Source: Nectonema munidae
Lineage: Eukaryota; Nematomorpha; Nectonematoida; Nectonematidae
Direction of reading: 5' to 3'
Length of the DNA stretch: 64,000 nucleotides
Assembly (NCBI GenBank): GCA_030549495.1
Contig: JAUIRK010001036.1
Location: 654,001 to 718,000 of the forward strand
The number at the start of each line of letters is the position of its first letter. Position 1 is the stretch's first letter. A program made the position numbers and the translations under genes. Below the pieces are notes generated by a model. That model saw only the letters and a program-made list of their open reading frames with translations, ran no database searches and was not told the origin of the DNA. Shown here piece by piece: positions 27,201 through 40,415 of the stretch.

Positions 27201-30200
27201 CAGACACATGGAGGCACAAACAGGAAGCACTCAAGCACATACAGGCAAAAACAGGGAGCACTAACAAACGACGATTACTCAAGCGCATACAGGCAAAAAC
27301 AGGGAGCACTCAAACAGAGACGTGTACAAAAACGGAGCACTTAAACAGAGACAGGCACAAAAAGGGAGCACTCAAACACAAGCAGGCTCAAACAGGGAGC
27401 ACTAAAACAGATTCAGGCATAAAAAGGTAGCACTAACACAGGCAAGCACCAACAGAGAACATTCAGACACATGGAGGCACAAACAGGAAGCACTCAAGCA
27501 CATACAGGCAAAAACAGGGAGCACTAACAAACGACGATTACTCAAGCGCATACAGGCAAAAACAGGGAGCACTCAAACAGAGACGTGCACAAAAACGGAG
27601 CACTTAAACAGAGACAGGCACAAAAAGGGAGCACTTTAACATAGGCAAGCACAAATAAGGAGCACTTAAACACAGGTTGGACTTAAACAATAGGCAAGCA
27701 GAAACAGGGAGCACTTAAGCAAAGGCAGGCACCAACAGGGGGCACTCAAACACAGGCAGGCTCAAAGAGGAAGAACCCAACACGCAGGCACAAACAGAGT
27801 GGACTTAAACACAGGTAGGCACAAATAGGGAGCATTTAAACAGGGACAGGCACAAAAAGGGAGCACTTTAACACAGACAAGCACCAACAGTCGGCATTTA
27901 AACACAGGAAGGCACAAACAGGTAAAAACAGGAGGCACTCAAACAGAGGCAGGCACAAACATGGGGTACTATAATACAGACAGACAAACAAGGAGCACTC
28001 AAACAGGGAGCACTTTAACACAGGCAAGCACCAACAGAGGGCACTCAAACACAGGAAGGCACAAACAGGAAGCACTCAAACATAAGCAGGCAAAAATAGG
28101 AGGCACTCAAAAAGAGGCTGTCACAAACATGGGGTACTATTACACAGACAGACAAACAAGGAGCACTCAAACACAGGCAGGTTCAAACAGGGAGACTCAA
28201 ACACAAGCAGGCACAAAAAGGAGGCACTCAAACACAGGCAGGCACAAATATGGGGCATTCAAACACAGGCAGACACAACAAGTAGCACTTAAACAACAGG
28301 CAGGCAAAAACAGGAGGCAAAAACACACATGGGGCACTATAACATAGGCAGACACAAACATGGGGCACTCAAACACAGGGAGCACTCAAACACAGGGAGG
28401 ACTTAAACACAGACAGGCACACACAAGGAACACTTAAACACATGCAATCTAGGGAGCACTTAAACAGATTAATGCACAAAAAGAGAGCACTTTAATACAC
28501 GTTAGCACCAACAGGAAGCAGGCAAAAATATGATGCACTAAAACAGAGCAGGCACAAACATGGGGCACCTTAACACAGGCAGACACGAACAAGGAATACT
28601 CAAACACAGGTAGGTTCTACAGGGAGCACTCAAACACAGGCAAGCACAAACAAGGAGGACTTAAACATCGGAAGGCACACACAGGGAACACTTAAACAGA
28701 TTCAGGCACAAAATGGGAGCACTTTAAGACAAGCAAGCACCAACAGGCGCCACTCAAACACAGGAACGCACAAACAAGGAGGACTCAAACACAGGCTGGC
28801 ACAAACAAGAGGCACTTAAACACAAGCAGGCACAAATATGGGGCACTCAAACACAGGCAGACACAAACAGGGAGCACTTAAACAACAGGCAGACACAAAA
28901 AGGGAGCACTCAAACACAAGCAGGCTCAAACAGGGAGCACTAAAACAGATTCAGGCATAAAAAGGTAGCACTAACACAGGCAAGCACCAACAGAGGGCAC
29001 TCAGACACAGGGAGGCACAAACAGGAAGCACTCAGGCAAAAAAGGGAGCACTAACAAACGACGATCACTTTAAGCTCATACAGGCAAAACAGGGAGCACT
29101 CAAACACAGACAGGAACAAACAACGAGCAATCAATCAACAGGGAGCACCCAAACACGATCAGGCCCAAACAAGGAGCACTTAAAGACAGGTAGAACTTAA
29201 ACAATAGGCAAGCAGTAACACGGAGCATTTAAACACAGGCATGCGCCAACAGGGAGGACTTGAACACCGGAAGGCACAAACAGGGAACACTTAAACAGAT
29301 TCAGGCATAAAAAGGGAGCACTTTAAGACAGGTAAGCACCAACAGGGGCCTCTCAAACACAGGAATGCACAAACAAGGGGGACTCAAACACTGGCCGGCA
29401 CAAACAGAAGGCACTCAAACATAGGCAGGCATAAATATGGGGAACTCAAGCACAGGCAGATACAAACAGGGAGCACTTAAACAAAAAACAGGCAATAACA
29501 GGACGCACTCAAACAGAAGCAGGCACAAACATGGGCCACTATAACACAGGCAGACACAAACAAGGGAGCACTCAAACATAGGCAGTCACAAACAGGCAGG
29601 ACTTAAACACAAACAGGGAGGACTTTAACACAGGCAGGCACAAACAGGGAACACGTAAGCACATACAGGGAGCACTTAAACATATTCAGGCACAAAAAGG
29701 GAGCACTTTTACACAGGCAAGCACCAACAGAGAACATTCAGACACATGGAGGCACAAACAGGAAGCACTCAAGCACATACAGGCAAAAACAGAGAGCACT
29801 AACAAACGACGATCACTCAAGCGCATACAGGCCAAAACAGGAAGCACTCAAACACAGACAGGAACAAACAACGAGCACTCAATCAACAGGGAGCACCCAA
29901 ACACGCTCAGGCACAAACAAGGAGCACTTGAAGACAGGTAGGACTTAAACAATAGGCAAGCAGAAACAGGGAGCACTTAAACCCAGGCATGCGCCAACAG
30001 GGGGCACTGAAATACAGGTAGGCTCAAACAGAGAGAACCCAACACAGGCAGGCACAAACAGGGTGAACTTAAACACAGGCATGCACAAATAGGGAGCACT
30101 TAAACAAAGACAGGCAGAAAATGGGAGCACTTTAACACAGGCAAGCATCAATAGGGGGCACCAAAAAACACAGGAAGGCACAAACAGGAAGCACTCAAAC

Positions 30201-31835
30201 ACAAGCAGGCAAAAACAAGAGGCAGGCACAAACATGGGGCATCATACCACAGACAGATAAACAAGGAGCACTCAATCACAGGCAGGCTCAAATAGGGAGC
30301 ACTTAAAACACAGTCAGGCACAAACAGGGAGGACTTAAACAGAGAATGGCACAAAAAGGGAGCACTTTTACACATGCAAATACGAACAGGGGGCATTCAA
30401 ACCAGGAAGGCAAAAACAAGAGGCACTATAACACAGGCAGACACAAACAAGGAGCACTCAAACACAGGCAAGTTCAAACAGGGAGGACTTAAATACAAAC
30501 AGTGAGGACTTTAACACAGGCAAGCACAAACAGGGAACACGTAAGCACAAACAGGGAGCACTTAAACAGATTCAGGCACAAAAAGGGAGCACTTTAAAAC
30601 AGGCAAGCACCAACAGGGGCCCCTCAAACACAGGAACGCACAAATAAGGAGGACTCAAACACAGCCAGGCACAAACAAGAGGCACTTAAACACAAGCAGG
30701 CACAAATATTGGGCACTCAAACACAGGCAGACACAAACAGGGAGCACTTAAACAACAGGCAGACACAAAAAGGGAGCACTCAAACACAAGCAGGCTCAAA
30801 CAGGGAGCACTAAAACAGATTCAGGCATAAAAAGGGAGCACTAACCCTGGCAACCACCAACAGAGGGCACTCAGACATAGGGAGGCACCAACAGGAAGCA
30901 CTCAGGCAAAAACAGGGAGCACTAACAAACGACGGTCACTCAAGCGCATACAGGCAAAAACAGGGAGCACTCAAACACAGACAGGAACAAACAACGAGCA
31001 CTCAATCAACAGGGAGCACCCAAACAGGATCAGGCACAAACAAGGACCACTTAAAGACAGGTAGGACTTAAACAATAGGCAAGCAGAAACAGGGAGCACT
31101 TAAACACAGGCAGGCACCAACAGGGGGCATTCAAACACAGGAAGGCACAAGCAACAAAAACAAGATGCACTTAAACATGGGGCACTATAACACAGGCAGA
31201 TACAAACAAAGAGCACTCAAACACAGGCAAACTCAAACAGGGAGCACTCAAACACAGGCAGTCACAAACAGGGAGATCTTAAACACAGGGTGGCACAAAC
31301 AGGGAACACTTAAACACATGCAAGCACAAACAGGGAGCATTTAAACAGATTCAGGGACAAAAAGGGAGCATTTAACACTGACAAGCACCAACAGAGGGCA
31401 CTCAAACACAGGAAGGCACAAACAGGAAGCACTCAAGCACATACAGGCAAAAACAGGGAGCACTCAAACACAGTCAAGAACAAACGACTAGCACTCAATC
31501 AATAGGGAGCACCCAAATACGATCAGGCACAAACAAGGAGCACTTAGGACTTAAACGATAGGCAAGCAGAAACAGGGGGCACTCAAACACAGGAAGCACT
31601 CAAACACAAGCACGCTAAACCAGGAGGCACTGAAACAGAGGCAGGAACAAGGGCACTTATACAACAGGCAGCCACAAATAGAGAGCACTCACAGGCAGAA
31701 ACAGGGAGCAGCCTAACATAGGGAACACTCAAACCAAGACAGACACAAACATGGAGCACTCAAACACAGGTCGACACAAAGAGTAAGCATTCAAACACAG
31801 ACAAACATGAAGCACTCAAACACAGGTAGGCACAG
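21263..31835. repeat. 31-bp satellite array, block 3
   Basis: This is degenerate satellite between islands 3 and 4. It includes the right part of the first large duplicate, a run of 2.2-kb higher-order repeats (marker at 25,051 and 27,263, period 2,212 bp) and the left part of the second large duplicate from about 27.4 kb. An extra short duplication of about 263 bp puts the marker at both 27,263 and 27,526. No gene is supported. Confidence 0.9.
25051..27262. repeat. 2.2-kb higher-order repeat, copy D
   Basis: It has the same marker-to-marker structure and variant order as copies A and B at 4.0-8.5 kb, although it lies about 20 kb away. Several internal segments (around 25,098-25,283 and 25,771-26,004) have the same variant sequence as copy A, so exchange between distant parts of the array has occurred. 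Confidence 0.8.
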
Positions 31836-33002
31836 TCAGAGAGGGTGCGGTGAAAAAAAAGGGATTTAAAAGGGATGAATATGCCTTTCAAGGGGGAGAA
31901 CAAAAGAAAAAAAATGGGATTTCAAGGGGGTGAAATCCTATTTCAATTTTCTATGCCCACCCGCAGCCACTAATTGCCAGTTCAAACCTTATGGTTTGAA
32001 CCCAAAAGTGAAATTGATGAGGTTTCAATCACCGAAAACTGTCTTTCACACAGTGTATGCTATGTGATAATGATCAAATACAAGAGAACTTACAATTTGT
32101 TGTAATATATATTTTAATTAATATTTTAAATAAAGAACATTGTTAAAAACAAAAGAGAATTAAATATGCTTTCTAATTTTAAAGAAATTACTAATTTTAC
32201 TAAAATTTTTAAATATATTTTTAAAAATATTTTATAAATTGTTCGCATGGACATTATTGCCATCGAGTTAATAAAAATAAAAGATAAATTTTCACTTTTC
32301 AAAACTCAAAGCTTTACTTTTGCAACTTATTTTATACCTACCCTTCTCAAGAAAGATAATTACTTTGTTTGTTACTATTTCAAATTTATTTTTTTAATAA
32401 AACAATATTCTTGTTTATTTTTTAAGGTACCTAGGGTGTTTTCATCGAGAAGGCACAATTGCGCCGCTTGTATCGAACTATGAGGAAAGCAGTCTTGTTG
32501 CGGAATCGAACCCAAGACCTTGAGTTATAGAATCCAGCATCCAACCAACCCTACTCACGCCTAGGTTTTTAATGGTATTAAAATTTGATTTCTATAAAGG
32601 ATAACCATTATAGATAACTTTTAAATATGTAAAGTGTTAATAATAGTTTTTTTCCTTACACTAAGTTATTTAGTTTATAAATTTTATTTTTTCTTAATTC
32701 TATTACCTAATTTTTAAAATTAAGGTTAAAAGATTTCATTAAATTTACACAAATTTATTTTTAATTTAAATAAACACATCCTCCTACTTTTGATTAAGAT
32801 TTTATATAGTAAAAGTTAAATTATTCTCATTTTATTTTATATTGTCTACTCTGATTCGTTTTTATGCATTATGTAAATTATCGTATCTGCGTGTAATCTT
32901 TATGTCTACTAATCATCCTTCTGGAGGATATCAATAATTATTAGGGGTACCAATGATCTTTGCGGTGGTAACAATTTACGGGAGGTAGCACAATCATGGG
33001 CC
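31836..33002. repeat. AT-rich island, copy 4
   Basis: This is the fourth island, nearly identical to copy 3, with the hairpin at 31,980-32,001. It lacks a few bases near 32,896 and has single-base changes. The same 78-codon low-complexity frame is present (32,247-32,483) and is not considered a gene. Confidence 0.85.
32491..32562 (-). other. tRNA-like sequence, island copy 4
   Basis: This 72-nt minus-strand tRNA-like stretch keeps the B box GGTTCGATTCC. The 3' acceptor-like side is CAAGACT rather than CAAGCCT, which removes one more pair with AGGCGTG. This fits a non-functional copy. Confidence 0.5.
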
Positions 33003-36000
33003 ACTCAAACAACAAACAGGGAGCACTTAAACAACATTCAGACACAAACAGGAAACATTCATACAACAGGAGCATTTAATCACTCAAACACAGGCAGACC
33101 CAAACATGGGACTCAAATTCAGGGAGGTAAAAACATGGAGCACTTAAACAACATGCAGGCACAAACAGGGAGCACTTAAACAGATTAAGGTATAAAAAGG
33201 GAGCATTTTAACACAGGCAAGCAGCAACAAAGGAACAAGCAACTAGCACTCAATCAACAGGGAGCACCCAAACACATTCAGGCACACAAGTAGCACGCAG
33301 GCACAAACAAGCAACAATTAAACACGTAAGCACAAACATGGAGCACTTAAACAGAGACACGCACAAAAAGGGAGCACTTTAACACAGGCAAGCACCAACA
33401 GGGGTAACTCAAACATAGGAACGCACAAACACAGGCAGGTACAAATATGGGGCATTCAAACACAGGCAGACACAACAAGGAGCACTTAAACACCTGTCAG
33501 GCAGGAACACACATGGGGCACTATAACACAGGCAGACACAAACATGGGGCACTATAACACAGGCAGACACAAACATGGGGCACTCAAACACAGGTTGGAC
33601 TTAAACAATAGGCAAGCAGAAACAGGGAGCACTTAAACAAAGGCAGGCACCAACAGGGGGCACTCAAACACAGGCAGGCTCAAAGAGGAAGAACCCAACA
33701 CGCAGGCACAAACAAAGTGGACTTAATCACAGGCAGACACAAAAAGGGAGCACTTTAACACAGACAGGCGGCATTTAAACACAGGAAAGCACTCAAACAC
33801 AGGCAGGCACTCAAACAGAGGCAGGTACAAATATGGGGCACAGACACAACAAGGAGCACTTAAACAACAGGAGGCAGGAAAACACATCGGGCACTATAAC
33901 ACAGGCAGACACATACATGGGGCACTCAAACACAGGCAGGCACACATAAGGAACACTTAAACACATGCAAGCACAAACAGGGAGCACTTAAAAGATTAAT
34001 GCAGAAAAAGAGAGCACTTTAACACACCAACCCCCACAGGATGCAGGCAAAAATATGAGCACAAAAACAGAGGGGGGCACAACAACGGGCCCAATACACC
34101 ACACAACACAAAAAAAAAAAACCCAAAAACAGAGAGTAAAACCCCCCAAACAAAAAAAGAAAACACAAAAAAAACATCACAAAAAAAAGGCCTTAAAAAA
34201 AAAAACCACAAACACCCCCCCCACACAAAAAAAAACAAAAAAAAAAAAAAAAACAAAAACAAAAAAAGGGACAAGCACAGGCAGACACAAACAGTGAGCA
34301 CTTAAACAACAAGTAGGCAATAAGAGGACGCACTCAAACACAAGCAGGCTCAAACAGGGAGCACTCGAACACAAGCAGTCTCAAACAGGGAGCACTTAAA
34401 CAGAGAATGGCACAAAAAGGGGGCACTTTTACACAGGCAAGTACCAACAGGGGGCATTCAAACCCAGAAAGGCAATAACAGGAGGCACTATTACACAGGC
34501 AGTCACAAACAGGGAACATGTAAGCACTTAAACAGAGTCAGGCACAAAAAGGGAGCACATTAAAACAGGCAAGCACCAACAGGGGGCCTTCAAACACAGG
34601 AACGCACAAACAAGGAGGACTCAAACACAGGCAGGCACTTAAACACAAGCAGGCACAAATATGGGGCACTCAAACACAAACAGGGAGCACTTAAACAACA
34701 GGCAGACACAAAAAGGTAGCACTCAAACAAAAGCAGGCTCAAACAGGAAGCACTAAAACAGATTCAGGCATAAAAAGGGAGCACTAACACAGGCAAGCAC
34801 CAACAGAGGGCACTCAGACAAGGGAGGCACAAACAGGAAGCACTCAGACAAAAACAGGGAGCACTAACAAACGACGATCACTCAAGCCCATACAGGCAAA
34901 AATAGGGAGCAATCAAACACAGACAGGAACAAACAACGAGCACTCAATTAACAGGGAGCACCCAAACACGATCAGGCACAAACTAGGAGCACTTAAAGAC
35001 AGATAGGACTTAAACAATAGGCAAGCAAAAACAGGGAGCACTTAAACACAGGCATGCGCTAACAGGGGGCACTGAAACACAGGTAGGCTCAAACAGAGAG
35101 AACCCAACACAGGCAGGCACAAACAAGGTGAACTTAAACACAGGCATGCAGAAACAAGGATCACTTAAACAAAGACAGGCACAAAATGGGAGCACTTTAA
35201 CACAGGCAAGCATCAACAGGGGGCACTCAAACACAGGAAGCACTCAAAAACAGGAGGCACTCAAACAAAGGCAGGCACAAACATGGGGCACCATACCACA
35301 GACAGACAAACAAGGAGCACTTAAAACATAGGCAGGCACAAACAGGGAGAATTTAAACACAGGCAGGCACAAACAGGGAACACTTAAACACATGCAAGCA
35401 CAAACAAGGAGCACTTAAACACAGGTTGGACTTAAACAATAGGCAAGCAGAAACAGGGAGCACTTAAACAAAGGCAGGCACCAACAGGGGGCACTCAAAC
35501 ACAGGCAGGCTCAAAGAGGAAGAACCCAACACGCAGGCACAAACAGAGTGGACTTAAACACAGGTAGGCACAAATAGGGAGCATTTAAACAGGGACAGGC
35601 ACAAAAAGGGAGCACTTTAACACAGACAAGCATCAACAGGCGGCATTTAAACACAGGAAGGCACAAACAGGTAAAAACAGGAGGCACTCAAACAGAGGCA
35701 GGCACAAACATGGGGTACTATAATACAGACAGACAAACAAGGAGCACTCAAACAGGGAGCACTTTAACACAGGCAAGCACCAACTGAGGGCACTCAAACA
35801 CAGGAAGGCACAAACAGGAAGCACTCAAACATAAGCAGGCAAAAATAGGAGGCACTCAAAAAGAGGCTGTCACAAACATGGGGTACTATTACACAGACAG
35901 ACAAACAAGGAGCACTCAAACACAGGCAGGTTCAAACAGGGAGACTCAAACACAAGCAGGCACAAAAAGGAGGCACTCAAACACAGGCAGGCAGCACTTA

Positions 36001-39000
36001 AACAACAGGCAGGCAAAAACAGGCAGGAACACACATGGGGCACTATAACACAGGCAGACACAAACATGGGACACTCAAACACAGGGAGGACTTAAACAGA
36101 GGCAGGCACACACAAGGAACACTTAAACACATGCAATCACAAACAGGGAGCACTTAAACAGATTAATGCACAAAAAGAGAGCACTTTAATACACGTTAGC
36201 ACCAACAGGAAGCAGGCAAAAATATGAGGCACTAAAACAGAGGCAGGCACAAACATGGGGCACCTTAACACAGGCAGACACGAACAAGGAATACTCAAAC
36301 ACAGGTAGGTTCTACAGGGAGCACTCAAACACAGGCAGTCACAAACAGGGAGGACTTAAACACAAACAGGGAGGACTTTAACACAGGCAGGCACAAATAA
36401 GGAACACGTAAGCACAAACAGGGAGCACTTAAACAGATTCAGGCACAAAAACGGAGCACTTTAAAACAGGCAAGCACCAACAGGGGTAAATCAAACACAG
36501 GAACGCACAAACAAGGAGGACTCAAACACAGGCAGGCACAAACAGGAGGCACTCAAACACAGGCAGGCACAAATATGGGGCATTCAAACACAGGCAGACA
36601 CAACAAGGAGCACTTAAACAACAGGCAGGCAGGAACACACATGGGGCACTATAACACAGGCAGACACAAACATGGGGCACTCTAACACAGGGAGGACTTA
36701 AACCCAGGCAAGCACACACAAGGAACACTTAAACACATGCAAGCACAAACAGGGAGCACTTAAACAGATTAATGCACAAAAAGAGAGCACTTTAACACAC
36801 GCAAGCCCAAACAGGAAGCAGGCAAAAATATGAGGCACTAAAACAGAGGCAGGCACAAACATGGGGCACTATAACACAGGCCGACACAAACACAGGCAGG
36901 CTCAAACAAGGAGCACTCGAACACAGGCAGACTCAAACCCAGGCAGGCTCAAACAGGGAGCATTTAAACTAAACAGAGAATGACACAAAAAGGGAGCACT
37001 TTTACAAAGACAAGTACCAACAGGGGGTATTCAAACCCAGGAAGGCAAAAACAGGAGGCACTATAACACAGGCAGACACAAACAATTGGCACTCAAACAC
37101 ATGCAAGTTCAAAAAGGGAGCACTCAAGGCAAGTTCAAACAGGGAGAACTCAAACACAGGCAGTCACAAACAGGGAGGACTTTAACACAGGCATGCACAA
37201 ACAGAGGCCACTCAAACACAGGAATGCACAAACAAGGGGGACTCAAACACTAGCAGACATAAATATGGGGAACTCAAGCACAGGCAGACACAAACAGTGA
37301 GCACTTAAACAACAAGCAGGCAATAACAGGACGCACTCAAACACAGGCAGGCTCAAACAGGGAGCACTCGAACACAAGCAGTCTCAAACAGGGAGCACTC
37401 AAACCCAGGCAGGCTCAAACAGGGAGCACTTAAACAGAGAATGGCACAAAAAGGGGGCACTTTTACACAGGCAAGTACCAACAGGGGCATTCAAACCCAG
37501 AAAGGCAAAAACAGGAGGCACTATTACACAGGCAGACACAAACAAGGAGCACTCAAACACAGGCAAGTTCAAACAGGGAGCACTCAAACACATGCAGTCA
37601 CAAACAGGGAGGACTTAACACAAACAGGGAGGACTTTAACACAGGCAGGCACAAACAGGGAACATGTAAGCACTTAAACAGAGTCAGGCACAAAAAGGGA
37701 GCACTTTAAAACAGGCAAGCACCAACAGGGGCCCTTCTAACACAGGAACGCACAAACAAGGAGGACTCAAACACAGGCAGGCACAAACAAGAGGCACTTA
37801 AACACAAGCAGGCACAAATATGGGGCACTCAAACATAAGCAGACACAAACAGTGAGCACTTAAACAACATGTAGACACAAAAAGGGAGCACTCAAACACA
37901 AGCAGGCTCAAACAGGGAGCACTAAAACAGATTCAGACATAAAAAGGGAGCACTACACAGGCAAGCACCAACAGAGAGCGCTCAGACACAGGGAGGCACA
38001 AACAGGAAGCACTGAGGCAAAAACAGGGAGCACTAACAAACGACGATCACTCAAGCGCATACAGGAAAAAATAGGGAGCACTCAAACACAGACAGGAACA
38101 AACAACGAGCACTCAATCAACAGGGAGCACCCAAACACGATCAGGCACAAACAAGGAGCATTTAAAACAGGTAGGACTTAAACAATAGGCAAGCAGTAAC
38201 AGGGAGCACTTAAACATAGGCATGCGCCAACAGGGGGCACTGAAACACTGGTAGGCTCAAACAGAGAGAACCCAACACAGGCAGGCACAAACAAGGTGAA
38301 CTTAAACACAGGCATGCAGAAACAAGGATCACTTAAACAAAGACAGGCACATAATGGGAGCACTTTAACACAGGCAAGCATCAACAGGGGGCACTCAAAC
38401 ACAGGAAGCACTCAAAAACAAGAGGCACTCAAAAACAAGAGGCACTCAAACAAAGGCAGGCACAAACATGGGGCACCATACCACATACAGACAAACAAGG
38501 AGCACTAAAACACAGGCAGGCTCAAATAGGGAGCACTTAAAACACAGGCAGGCACAAACAGTGAACACTTAAACACATGCAAGCACAAACAAGGAGCACT
38601 TAAACACAGGTTGGACTTAAACAATAGGCAAGCAGAAACAGGGAGCACTTAAACAAAGGCAGGCACCAACAGGGGGCACTCAAACACAGGCAGGCTCAAA
38701 GAGGAAGAACCCAACACGCAGGCACAAACAGAGTGGACTTAAACACAGGCAGGCACAAACAGGGACAGGCACAAAAAGGGAGCACTTTAACACAGACAAG
38801 CACCAACAGGCGGCATTTAAACACAGGAAGGCACAAACAGGTAAAAACAGGAGGCACTCAAACAGAGGCAGGCACAAACATGGGGTACTATAACACAGAC
38901 AGACAAACAAGGAGGCCTCAAACACAGACAAGCTCAAACAGGGAGCACTTTAACACGGGCAAGCAACAACAGGGGGCACTCAAACACAGGAAGGCACAAA

Positions 39001-39813
39001 CAGGAAGCACTCAAACATAAGCAGGCAAAAATAGGAGGCACTCAAAAAGAGGCAGTCACAAAAGTGGGGTACTATTACACAGACAGACAAACAAGGAGCA
39101 CTCAAAAACAGGCAGGTTCAAACAGAGAGACTCAAACACAGGCATGCACAAACAGGAGTCACTCAAACACAGGCAGGCACAAATATGTGGCATTCAAACA
39201 CAGACAGACACAACAAGGAGCACTTAAACAACAGGAGGCAGGAACACACATGGGGGATTATAACACAGGCAGACACGAACATGGGGCACTCAAACACAGG
39301 GAGCACTCAAACACAGGGAGGACTTAAACACAGGCAGGCACACATAAGGAACACTTAAACACATGCAAGCACAAACAGGGAGCACTTAAACAGATTAATG
39401 CACAAAAAGAGAGCACCTTAACACACGCAAGCACCAACAGGAAGCAGGCAAAAATATGAGGTACTAAAACAGAGGCAGGCACAAACATGGGGCACCTTAA
39501 CACAGGCAGACACGAACAAGGAATAATCAAACACAGGTAGGTTCTACAGGGAGCACTCAAACACAGGCAAGCACAAACAGGGAGGACTTAAACACCGGAA
39601 GGCACACACAGGGAACACTTAAACAGATTCAGGCATAAAAAGGTAGCACTAACACAGGCAAGCACCAACAGAGGGCACTCAGACACAGGGAGGCACAAAC
39701 AGGAAGCACTCAGACAAAAACAGGGAGCACTAACAAACGACGATCACTCAAGCGCATACAGGCAAAAACAGGGAGCACTCAAACACAGACAGGAACAAAC
39801 AACGAGCACTCAA
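33003..39813. repeat. 31-bp satellite array, block 4
   Basis: This is degenerate 31-bp satellite from island 4 to the LINE insertion. It begins with the tail of the second large duplicate. After about 35.05 kb the variant order becomes its own. Internal partial repeats occur: the TAACACAGGTTGG-type segments near 35,410, 38,590 and 41,860 are followed by similar series of units. No gene is supported. Confidence 0.9.
34022..34272. other. Aberrant A/C-rich stretch, probable consensus error
   Basis: Normal satellite gives way here to about 250 bases of A runs and C runs with almost no T. Normal satellite resumes at about 34,270. The matching position in the first duplicate (about 22,285-22,560) is ordinary satellite of similar length. 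The borders still resemble that sequence (GGATGCAGGCAAAAATATGA), with bases dropped and runs lengthened. This is what failed long-read consensus looks like. Frames read through it (K/T/P-rich on plus, F/V-rich on minus) should not be annotated. Confidence 0.75.
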
Positions 39814-40415
39814 AGAAGAAGAAGAAAGAAAGAAAGTTTATTCACAAATTGAAATATATACGAGAAATTTTGTTTAAACCAAGTTTTTTGTATTATCAAT
39901 TTACAAGAGATGGGAAAAAAGAATTAAAAAAAAAAATATCAACTGCAAGGTTACAAAGGCCTAGGGACCGCTGAAATGATGACCTTTTGCAAAATAATGT
40001 GTAATATAACATTTATATATAACACGTATGTAAAAACATGAATAATAGGTAGTTAAATGAAGTATAGTTTTATGTTTGTTTAGAAAAAGATGTATGTTCT
40101 AACATTTACACACACACATATATATTCATGTATATATATATATATATATATATATTTATGTAAATGATAGTTTGTATATATACTGATTGGAACATATAAA
40201 GCAATTTTTCACTCTACATTCTTTATTATAACTATTTACAAAGTTTTTGGTAAATTTTTATATTTATAGAAGGAACTTTCATAAATTTTGTTTGTTCAAG
40301 AGTTTTATTCCAAAAAGAAATAACTCTGTTTTTCAATAATTTTTTTGTACTTTTGAGTCGATATTGTGGGACTATAAACTTATTTGATGATCTTAAATAG
40401 TGTTGAGTTTCTTGA
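39814..40415 (-). mobile_element. 5'-truncated LINE 3' end inserted in the satellite
   Basis: This 602-bp non-satellite insert splits one unit cleanly: GAGCACTCAA is on the left and TCAACAGGGAG on the right, and uninterrupted copies elsewhere read straight through. On the minus strand it starts within the C-terminal end of a LINE ORF2-like protein, with segments such as SNKFIVPQYRLKSTKK and NRVISFWNKTLEQ (about 40,232-40,405). A 3' UTR follows, ending in AATAAACTTTCTTTCTTTC and a (TTC)n tail. The same tail ends the LINE at 59.17 kb, so both belong to one family or to close relatives. No clear target duplication is visible. Confidence 0.75.
40131..40154. repeat. (TA)12 microsatellite
   Basis: This is an uninterrupted TA run inside the 3' UTR part of the LINE fragment. 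A short CA run lies just upstream (about 40,109-40,117). Confidence 0.9.

Larger units (their letters stand above)
27400..35050. repeat. Large segmental duplication, copy 2 (~7.7 kb)
   Basis: This is the second copy of the block at 15.6-23.3 kb. It contains island 4 and the same order of satellite variants. The copies differ by a few substitutions, by short deletions (for example 6 bp in the right part of island 4 near 32,896), and by the aberrant stretch at 34,022-34,272, which replaces normal satellite. Confidence 0.8.

Noticed and set aside
34055-34301. Lys/Thr-rich and Phe/Val-rich frames
   Set aside because: They lie in the stretch that looks like failed consensus.
1769-39560. Dozens of open frames of 60-165 codons, Cys/Leu/Val-rich on the minus strand and Thr/Gln/His-rich on the plus strand
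   Set aside because: They all follow from the 31-bp unit, repeat with it, start and stop at unit variants and overlap on both strands. There is no promoter, splice or conservation evidence.
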